From Desulfovibrio sp. (GTDB lineage: Bacteria > Desulfobacterota > Desulfovibrionia > Desulfovibrionales > Desulfovibrionaceae): a stretch of 9,558 nucleotides of DNA. The notes below the pieces were generated by a model, which ran no database searches, was not told the DNA's origin, and saw only the letters and a list, made by a program, of their open reading frames with translations. Shown here one piece after another: positions 1 through 4,772 of the stretch. The translations under genes and the position numbers were made by a program. Each line of letters begins with the position of its first letter. The stretch's first letter is position 1. The stretch covers positions 1 to 9,558 of the forward strand of contig JAITDR010000234.1 of assembly GCA_031282465.1 (NCBI GenBank). The letters run 5' to 3'.

Positions 1-87
1 GTCTTTGTATACTTTCATCGCGTCGGCATCCGTCCGCAGTTCATCAGTGTGGATTGAACCATGCGTATTCGCTCGGGAGTGCATCAT
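1..87 (-). other. Left edge: leader region and possible start of the next gene
   Basis: Downstream of the leftward promoter one frame is open from ATG 87 to the window edge (MMHSRANTHGS, then IHTDELRTDADAMKVYKD). Its first two ATG codons overlap the -10 box and would lie upstream of the predicted transcript start, so within that transcript the start in this frame would be the ATG at 18 (MKVYKD...). A 15-codon frame (63-16, MVQSTLMNCGRMPTR) ends with a TGA that overlaps this ATG as ATGA, like a leader peptide. No good Shine-Dalgarno precedes the ATG at 18. Too little is visible to call a product. Confidence 0.2.
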
Positions 88-128
88 AATGAAACTGAAA
101 TCCGATTTCAACAAAAAAAGCAAAAAAA
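83..128 (-). promoter_or_regulatory. Leftward sigma70-type promoter with A/T-tract upstream element
   Basis: On the minus strand TTGAAA (111-106) and TATGAT (88-83) are separated by exactly 17 bp, close to the sigma70 consensus. Two runs of seven T (128-122 and 119-113) lie just upstream of the -35 box, where an UP element would bind the RNA polymerase alpha subunits. The block is conspicuously AT-rich in GC-rich DNA. Transcription would begin near 74-76 and leave the window on the left, so it probably serves the gene after the T6SS operon. Confidence 0.65.
96..110. promoter_or_regulatory. 15-bp palindrome over the -35 box, candidate operator
   Basis: TGAAATC-C-GATTTCA is a perfect inverted repeat with 7-bp arms and a 1-bp centre. 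It covers five of the six bases of the -35 hexamer and the first ten bases of the spacer of the leftward promoter. A repressor dimer bound here would block RNA polymerase. I do not recognise the regulator. Confidence 0.45.
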
Positions 129-233
129 TCTCTCCGCTCCGCCGAGACGTGCTGCACGCCGCCCGGCGTTCAGCGGCGCTCCGGCCGACGCGCCGAGCAG
201 ACCCTGCAGGAAAAGGCACCGGCGGGGGGGTGT
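112..233. other. Non-coding stretch after the pentapeptide gene
   Basis: No supported gene lies here. On the minus strand the RNA would contain a GC-rich hairpin (CGGCGC with GCGCCG around a 10-nt loop, roughly 197-176) and, some 50 nt later, the two T7 runs at 128-113. The hairpin and the T-runs are too far apart for a standard intrinsic terminator, and the T-runs are better explained as part of the leftward promoter. How the T6SS transcript ends here is not clear. Confidence 0.4.
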
Positions 234-1325
234 TTACAAAGCAAGCGGCGCATCCCGGCGGCGGGTGCGTCTGGAAAAGGGTTTGAAGGCTTCGGCGCGC
301 GTTTGTTCTTCGTCGGGGGGAGCGAGGCGGGTTTCTTTGGCTCTGCCGAAAACGGTTTTTTCTTCCAGGCAGTTATGCAACCGTGCCATATACAGCCCGG
401 CGCCGCTGAAATCGGCCTCGCTCAGGTCGGCGTAAGAAAAATCCGTGTTGTTCAGCGCTGCGCCTGTGAACAGGGCGCCGCGGCAGCGCGCCTTCTGGAA
501 GCGGCAGAGTTCCATATCCGCGTTGGAGCAGTCGGCTCCGCTCAGGTCGCTTTCGATGAAAACGGACATGCGGCAGCGCGCCCCGGCGAGTTGCGCGCCT
601 ATGAGCTGCGCGCCGGAGAAGACGGTGTTGTCCATGCGCGCGTTGCGCAGAGAAGCTCCGTTCATGGAAGCGCCGGTGAAGTTGCACATGGGCAGCTTGC
701 AGCCTGTAAAGTCGGCCTTGTCGAGTTTTGCGCCGTCGAACTGCACTATTTCCATGTTCAGACCGGCGAAGTTGTAACCGGAAAAATCGCAGCCTCTGAA
801 GATTACCTTGCGCAGGCGCGCTCCGGCAAGCAGCAGGGAACGCATGTCGCTTTCGCTGAAGGCAAGGCGTATCATGGTCGCACCGGAAAAATCCGCGCCG
901 TCGCATACGGCTTTCTGCAGGGCGTTCTGCTCAATGTGCGCTTTGACGAACTTGGCGCCGCTCAGGTTCATGCCCGCCATGTCGCACATGCGGATGTGCG
1001 CTTCGGAAAAATCCGCACCGCGGGCATCGCAGTCTTTGCACAGCGTCATGAAAAAGCGCGCCCCGCGCAGGTCCGCCTGAGGCATGCGCATCCCCATCCA
1101 GTTCAGCTTTTCAAAAACGGTTTCGCAGAAGCGTGCCCCGGTGAAGTCGCAGCCCGCGAACCCCGTGCGGCTTATGTCCGCGCGTGAGAAATCCGCGCCG
1201 GTGAAAATGCAGTTTTCAAAGCGACCGCCGCGCAGGTCGGCTCCGGAGAGATCCGTGCCGGTAAGGTCCTGCCCGACCACGCTTTCCCTGCGCGTGATGC
1301 ATTCAAGTATTTCGGCGCGGTTCAC
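234..1325 (-). CDS. Pentapeptide-repeat protein following tssG
   Basis: The 363-residue product is made almost wholly of pentapeptide repeats of the A(D/N)(L/F)xx type from about residue 18 to 315, for example LTGTDLSGADLRG, FTGADFSRADIS, LSGADCSNADME and FSYADLSEADFSGAGL. Such repeats fold as a right-handed quadrilateral beta-helix. A charged tail of about 48 residues follows (EEKTVFGRAKETRLAPPDEEQ...) and ends RRTRRRDAPLAL. There is no signal peptide or membrane segment, so it is probably cytoplasmic. Pentapeptide domains are known in T6SS clusters, often fused to DUF2169, a family linked to loading of effectors on VgrG/PAAR spikes; here the domain stands alone. Its place at the end of the tss operon suggests a T6SS accessory role, but function cannot be told from sequence. 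The GTG start is set by AAGGAGG 9 nt upstream. It ends at TAA 236-234. Confidence 0.88.
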   Translation of the reverse strand: MNRAEILECITRRESVVGQDLTGTDLSGADLRGGRFENCIFTGADFSRADISRTGFAGCDFTGARFCETVFEKLNWMGMRMPQADLRGARFFMTLCKDCDARGADFSEAHIRMCDMAGMNLSGAKFVKAHIEQNALQKAVCDGADFSGATMIRLAFSESDMRSLLLAGARLRKVIFRGCDFSGYNFAGLNMEIVQFDGAKLDKADFTGCKLPMCNFTGASMNGASLRNARMDNTVFSGAQLIGAQLAGARCRMSVFIESDLSGADCSNADMELCRFQKARCRGALFTGAALNNTDFSYADLSEADFSGAGLYMARLHNCLEEKTVFGRAKETRLAPPDEEQTRAEAFKPFSRRTRRRDAPLAL

Positions 1326-1334
1326 GATGCGCTG

Positions 1335-1341
1335 CCTCCTT
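1335..1341 (-). promoter_or_regulatory. Strong Shine-Dalgarno AAGGAGG for the pentapeptide gene
   Basis: AAGGAGG on the minus strand sits 9 nt before the GTG at 1325. It is the best ribosome binding site in the window and fixes that start. It shows the gene is translated independently of tssG, unlike most of the overlapping tss genes. Confidence 0.8.
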
Positions 1342-1348
1342 AATTTCG

Positions 1349-1393
1349 GTGTGACTCACACTGCGGTTCCTTCTTTGCCGGCAACCGGAACCG
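1349..1393 (-). promoter_or_regulatory. Two inverted repeats in the tssG / pentapeptide-gene gap
   Basis: Directly after the tssG stop, CGGTTCC (1393-1387) pairs with GGAACCG (1370-1364) to make a perfect 7-bp stem around a 16-nt loop. That loop contains the palindrome TTGCCGGCAA (1384-1375). Three bases further on is a 13-bp perfect palindrome GTGTGA-G-TCACAC (1361-1349). No U-run follows either, so neither is a classic terminator. Possible roles are an mRNA processing or stabilising hairpin between tssG and the last gene, an attenuator, or an operator. No promoter could be assigned with confidence in the gap. Confidence 0.5.
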
Positions 1394-2458
1394 TCAGGCC
1401 GGGGCGAACCCCGCGGTGAACAAGGCGCTTGCGCGGGGCAGAGCCTCTGCGGCTTCTTCTCCGCCCCAACCCGTCCATGCATCGTGACCGAGCGTGGCCC
1501 AGGCGCCGTCGGCGTCGCCTCCGAGCCGCGCCGGCAACGCCTCGCGGGGGGCCATGTGCAACGCCGTCTCGTACTCCAGGGGTTCCCGGCAATAATTGAC
1601 GACAAGTCCGTGCAGCAGCCCGGACAGGCGCGCGCCGGGCACAAGCGAACGCAGGGTCTTCGCGTCGAGGTCGGCAAACTCTACAATAACCTTCCCCTCC
1701 CGGCAAGGAACGGTAAAGCCGAGGACTGCGTCCTCGCCGAGCAGGCAGGAAGATTCCCCCAGTCTCAGGCGCTGTTCTTCCGGCACCCTCGCAAAGCGCT
1801 CCACATTGCAGCGGATGCGCGCGGTGCTGCCGCCGGAGGCGTCCGTAAGCACAGCGCCCAGACCCGAGGCGGAACGGACGGACTGGGAAAAAAAACCCGC
1901 GTAGCGCAGGAAGGTCTGCTCGTCCTGCAGGCGTTCGCGCAGGCTCGCGTTGCCGAAGCCCGCCAGGGACATGAGCATGTGCCGGGAAGCGGGGTTGTCC
2001 GAGCCGAAGGCGCTGTCCAGCGGGGAGATGAGCGCGGCGAGGCGGACGTATATCTGAAAGAAGACATTGTTGCAGATGTCCAGAAAGTCGCGCATGACCG
2101 AACCGTCTTCCGCCTGTTCCTCCAGCAGGCGTTCCGTGTAAAAGGTCGGGAGCGGCGAGGTGGGACCGTACAGGCCGAGAAAGGAAGCCGTTATGCGCGC
2201 CGAGGCAAAAGGGCAGGTGTCCTGCGGGTCTTGGGACGGCTCAATCTCCAGGTCGTCCACATCCGTCACCGCGAAACCCAGGGAAAGCGAGGAGCGGAAG
2301 CGCAGGCGCGTGCGCAGGATCTCCATCCATTCCTGGTAACGGCGTTTCCCCGTCCACATGTGCAAAAGGCGCACTATCTGGATGAAGGCGAACTTGCGCG
2401 GATTGCGGAGCATATCCGCGATTACCGCGGGGAGCGCATTTTCTCGTGTTTCAGCCAT
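1394..2458 (-). CDS. tssG: TssG, baseplate wedge protein of the T6SS
   Basis: The 354-residue product belongs to the TssG (VasB/ImpH) family, the partner of TssF in the baseplate. Near the N-terminus are NPRKFAFIQIVRLLHMW (19-35) and RLRFRSSLSLGFAVTDV (51-67). These are followed by FLGLYGPTSPLPTFYTE (93-109), the most conserved TssG motif. The C-terminus has LGHDAWTGWGG, also typical. The ATG at 2458 lies inside the end of tssF. Only a weak CAGG precedes it, so translation probably depends on coupling to tssF. A run of eight T (1895-1888) encodes G-F-F-S. The stop is followed at once by a 7-bp stem-loop. Confidence 0.94.
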   Translation of the reverse strand: MAETRENALPAVIADMLRNPRKFAFIQIVRLLHMWTGKRRYQEWMEILRTRLRFRSSLSLGFAVTDVDDLEIEPSQDPQDTCPFASARITASFLGLYGPTSPLPTFYTERLLEEQAEDGSVMRDFLDICNNVFFQIYVRLAALISPLDSAFGSDNPASRHMLMSLAGFGNASLRERLQDEQTFLRYAGFFSQSVRSASGLGAVLTDASGGSTARIRCNVERFARVPEEQRLRLGESSCLLGEDAVLGFTVPCREGKVIVEFADLDAKTLRSLVPGARLSGLLHGLVVNYCREPLEYETALHMAPREALPARLGGDADGAWATLGHDAWTGWGGEEAAEALPRASALFTAGFAPA

Positions 2459-4146
2459 TGAAACCTGTATTTGTTTTGCGAGTCCGCGACGGTGACCCGC
2501 ACAAAACTGTTGATGGGGGAATAGTCGTGTAGAAAGGCGGCGAGCACCATGCCGAACAGATGCATGTCGCCGATATTGCTGAAGCCGGATTCATCCAGGG
2601 TGATGAGGATGTCGGAACCGCGCACGGGGCGCCCTTTCCAGAGATAATCCGTCTGTTGCACGTCCAGAGAGAGTATGGAGGCGATGCGTTTGGCGTTTGC
2701 GCCGGAGTACAGGGCGTCGGTTTTTCCCGGCAGGTAGGCGGACAGCAGGGCGCGTGCGGTTTGCGCGTCGGCCAGGGGCAGATAGTTGAGTTGCAGGTGC
2801 GCGAGCAGGGACCAGAGCACGTTCCCTTCGGCAGGGGCCGGGGCGGGTTTTGAGGGCGGGATGAGGTTGGTGAAATCGGCAAGGCCCGGCGAAGTGGAAA
2901 GCGCCTCGCGCAGGTCGCCGACATTCAGGTGTCCGGGCAGTTCGCCGTTGCTGTACAGCACGCTCATGGAAATCATCTCAGGAGCGGGCACGGGGATTCC
3001 GGGCGGCCGGACCAGGGCGAGGCGCATTTCTCTGCCGCCTGTCTCCGTTTTTTCGTAGACCGTCATGTAGGACGGGGAGTTCGGATCCCGTCCCGCCGCG
3101 AGCAGGGGAGGATAGGCGCGCTCCCTGTCGGGGGCGTCGGGGGCAATGCCCCTGACCGCCGTGACTTGATAGGGGATGTACGCGCCGCTTTTGGAACTGT
3201 TGGCGCGTATGGGGTAACTTTCCTGCCTTTGGTCCGCCTTGACGGGTGTCGTTTCATGCGGAAACAGGTTGACCGAGGGCGTCGCGAAAAGCGCAAAGTC
3301 GTCGACGGCAAAGGACGGGATGTCGTCGGGCAGAGGCCTCCGGAACTCCAGGGTGCAGGAAAAAGCGGGCATGCCTTTGGCGTCCGCCACGGAATCCGGC
3401 AGATTTATGTCCAAAAAAAAGAATTTTTCCGGGAAAATATAATACTCCTGCAAAAGTCTGTAGCCCGGCCAGGCCGTGGCGGGGTAAGGGATCAGCGCTT
3501 CTTCCGGGGCAAAGCCCACGGGGGACAGCGCACTCCCCGGCAGGGACCGCCGGTTGCCGCCGATGTCGAGGCTGACGCGCTCCGTATGCCGGAGCAGAAA
3601 ATACAAGCGATGGACCGCATCGACGCGCTGCCCGCGAAGAAACAGGCGCAGCCTGCGTATGCTGCGCAGGGCGAGCGGGAAGGTCATCGTGAAATCGAAA
3701 CGCAACCCGGCCTGTTTGCCCGGGCTGCTTTCCGTTTTCACCCCCGCGAGGCGCAGGGGGGCCAGTTCCACGGGATAGGCGGTGCTGAAGATGCAGGATA
3801 CTCCGTCGACCTCGACGGAGGCCGTGCGTGTACCCTTGGGCAGGATGAGGATTTCGGACAGGGCGGCTTTGGGGCTGAAAGTCGTCACGGTGCAGCTCGG
3901 GACGTCGCGCAGCAGTTGAGGCAGGATCAGGGAGCACAGGTTTTCGGCGATGCGGTCGTAGCCTTCGTCCAGCTTCTGCACCATTTGCCCGGCCAGATAA
4001 GCCGTGCCCTCCAGCAGGCGCTCCACATCCGGGTCCGACGAAGGGCCGGACAGCAACGGGGCCACGGCAGGGTGCGCGCGGGCGAATTCCGCCGCAAGCA
4101 CGCGCAGGTATTCCAACTCGCGCTGGTAATAGCGCGTCGTCACCAC
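2422..4146 (-). CDS. tssF: TssF, baseplate wedge protein of the T6SS
   Basis: The 574-residue product is TssF (VasA/ImpG family), which with TssG forms the baseplate wedge that holds TssK trimers. The N-terminus YYQRELEYLRVLAAEF (6-21) followed by AHPAVAPLLSGPSSDPDVERL is the family signature. So are FSPKAAL and the later FPEKFFFLDINLP. The GTG at 4146 was chosen because the signature begins right after it and a perfect AGGAGG sits 9 nt upstream. The same frame is open further up, to an ATG at 4269, but that extension reads through the duplicated segment and encodes a non-family peptide. A run of eight T (3421-3414) encodes part of F-F-F-L. The 3' end overlaps tssG by 37 nt, which implies coupled translation. 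Confidence 0.95.
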   Translation of the reverse strand: MVTTRYYQRELEYLRVLAAEFARAHPAVAPLLSGPSSDPDVERLLEGTAYLAGQMVQKLDEGYDRIAENLCSLILPQLLRDVPSCTVTTFSPKAALSEILILPKGTRTASVEVDGVSCIFSTAYPVELAPLRLAGVKTESSPGKQAGLRFDFTMTFPLALRSIRRLRLFLRGQRVDAVHRLYFLLRHTERVSLDIGGNRRSLPGSALSPVGFAPEEALIPYPATAWPGYRLLQEYYIFPEKFFFLDINLPDSVADAKGMPAFSCTLEFRRPLPDDIPSFAVDDFALFATPSVNLFPHETTPVKADQRQESYPIRANSSKSGAYIPYQVTAVRGIAPDAPDRERAYPPLLAAGRDPNSPSYMTVYEKTETGGREMRLALVRPPGIPVPAPEMISMSVLYSNGELPGHLNVGDLREALSTSPGLADFTNLIPPSKPAPAPAEGNVLWSLLAHLQLNYLPLADAQTARALLSAYLPGKTDALYSGANAKRIASILSLDVQQTDYLWKGRPVRGSDILITLDESGFSNIGDMHLFGMVLAAFLHDYSPINSFVRVTVADSQNKYRFQWLKHEKMRSPR

Positions 4147-4262
4147 AGAGCAATGCCTCCTGTTTCTTCCCCGCCCTTGAGCCGCACGGCACCTCCCGCG
4201 TCCGGAACGGTCCGGAAGCGCAGGTACTCCGGCTCGCGCCGGCAACAGCGCATCGTCACCAC
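4140..4262 (-). other. Chimeric mini-ORF: TssF N-terminus fused to TssE C-terminus (40 aa)
   Basis: A GTG at 4262, inside the tssE stop context (TGGTGA), opens a 40-codon frame. It begins VVTMRCCRREPEYLR, copying the TssF start VVTTRYYQRELEYLR. It continues RTVPDAGGAVRLKGGEE, copying TssE QTILDAAGTVRLKGEED, and ends in ALW-stop, where TssE ends in APW-stop. Its TGA overlaps the tssF GTG start in the same TGGTGA context. Thus tssE stop, chimera start, chimera stop and tssF start form a chain of two identical overlaps. An ATG at 4253 is an alternative start. The frame also carries the AGGAGG that serves tssF. It may act as a translation relay or be a neutral scar. Confidence 0.6.
4156..4161 (-). 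promoter_or_regulatory. Shine-Dalgarno AGGAGG deciding the tssF start
   Basis: AGGAGG on the minus strand lies 9 nt before the GTG at 4146, so this GTG (or the GTG just after it) is the tssF start rather than an ATG further upstream. The equivalent site in the other duplicate copy, inside the tssE end, reads CGGAGG, one base weaker. Confidence 0.75.
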
Positions 4263-4702
4263 GGCGCAAAGCCTCCGAGGTCTTCTTCGCCCTTGAGCCG
4301 CACGGTGCCCGCCGCGTCGAGAATGGTCTGAAAGCGCAAGGGCACTGTGCCGTTTATCGTTTTGATGGAGGCTTGCAGGCTGAACACCGCCGCAAGGGGC
4401 ATGTCGGCCTTGGGGGTGTATTCGGCCCGGACGTCGTGCAGCCTCGGCTCGTAGCGCTCCACAAGGCGCTCAAGGTCCGCTTTCAGTTCATCCGCGTTCT
4501 CTTCGGTGAATTTGCTGCCCAAATCCGTCATATCCGCGATGCCGTAGTCCGGGGCGACGGGCACGCTCCCCCTGCGCGTATTGAGCAGGGCGCGCAGGTG
4601 ACGTATGAGCGAGCGGTACAGCCGTTCGGTGCTGTGCGTCCCGAACTGCGCGTCGCCTTTTTCCATGGCGTAAACTCTTTCCAGCAGCGTCAGATCCTGC
4701 AC
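4256..4702 (-). CDS. tssE: TssE, gp25-like baseplate wedge protein of the T6SS
   Basis: The 148-residue product has the length and features of TssE, the homologue of phage T4 gp25, which sits in the baseplate wedge and nucleates sheath assembly. Visible features are a helix running into RALLNTRRGS (37-46), the family hallmark, then PVAPDYGIADMTDL, YEPRL (84-88), an Arg-containing strand (VRAEYTP) and a C-terminal beta hairpin ending in LGGFAPW. The GTG start at 4702 is preceded by AGGTGA at close spacing. The stop TGA overlaps the start of the chimeric ORF in TGGTGA. The last ~25 residues (RFQTILDAAGTVRLKGEED...) are copied in the 116-bp duplication just downstream. The gene lies 66 bp after tssM and before tssF. 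Confidence 0.94.
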   Translation of the reverse strand: MQDLTLLERVYAMEKGDAQFGTHSTERLYRSLIRHLRALLNTRRGSVPVAPDYGIADMTDLGSKFTEENADELKADLERLVERYEPRLHDVRAEYTPKADMPLAAVFSLQASIKTINGTVPLRFQTILDAAGTVRLKGEEDLGGFAPW

Positions 4703-4706
4703 GGCG

Positions 4707-4772
4707 TCACCTTTCGCCTTTTTTCACGGTATTGACGTTTGCCTGCAGCGCCGGATTCCCGTACGGCGTCAC
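4707..4772 (-). other. tssM-tssE junction: 21-codon open frame and short repeat
   Basis: A GTG inside the tssM stop context (AGGTGACG) opens a 21-codon frame that ends at TGA 4709-4707, just before the tssE GTG at 4702. The 12-mer AGGTGACGCCGT occurs at both ends, 62 bp apart. The bases after the first copy resemble the true tssE start when one gap is allowed (both contain CGCTGC followed by GG and AAA). This suggests a decayed duplication of the junction like those at tssK-tssL and tssE-tssF, but the similarity is much weaker and could be chance. The downstream AGGTGA also serves as a plausible Shine-Dalgarno for tssE. Coding status is doubtful. Confidence 0.3.

Larger units (their letters stand above)
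4105..4336. repeat. 116-bp direct tandem duplication spanning the tssE stop / tssF start
   Basis: Positions 4105-4220 and 4221-4336 align without any gap over 116 bp. I count 25 mismatches, about 78% identity, so this copy pair is more diverged than the tssK-tssL one. Each unit holds the last ~25 codons of tssE and the first ~14 of tssF. The copy at 4221-4336 contains the real tssE end, and the copy at 4105-4220 contains the real tssF start. The breakpoint lies in a shared TGCGC on the coding strand (tssF ...Y-L-R, tssE ...P-L-R-F). The mismatches have left no frameshift. Confidence 0.92.

Noticed and set aside
112..200. Intrinsic terminator formed by GC-rich hairpin and T-runs after the pentapeptide gene
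   Set aside because: The only decent stem lies about 50 nt before the T-runs, and the bases directly before the T-runs form at best a 4-bp stem with a long loop.
89..286. Plus-strand ORF beginning MKLKSDFNKKSKK with GGGAG upstream
   Set aside because: After the AT-rich first codons it becomes a low-complexity Arg/Gly/Ala frame that runs into the 3' end of the pentapeptide gene. The AT-rich block is better explained as a minus-strand promoter.
880..1200. Recurring AAATCCGC(G/A)CCG segments
   Set aside because: They are codons for the repeated G-A-D-F pentapeptide positions on the minus strand, not an independent DNA repeat family.
1349..1361. CRP-like site from TGTGA and TCACA arms
   Set aside because: CRP/FNR sites have a spacer of about 4-6 bp between the arms; here it is 1 bp. 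Kept only as a palindrome of unknown role.
3414..3444. TATAAT on the plus strand within tssF
   Set aside because: No -35 box at proper spacing (only A-rich sequence). The AT-rich patch is explained by the conserved FPEKFFFLDINLP codons of TssF.
4147..4269. Extended tssF start at ATG 4269 (41 more residues)
   Set aside because: The extension reads the duplicated segment out of the frame used by the chimera and encodes a non-family peptide. The TssF signature and a perfect AGGAGG point to GTG 4146.
2929..4296. Long plus-strand open frames opposite the tss genes (also 303-1187, 1484-2461, 4739-6484, 7127-8305)
   Set aside because: They mirror real minus-strand genes in high-GC DNA, encode compositionally odd peptides rich in G, R, H and Q with no family motifs, and lack suitable ribosome binding sites.
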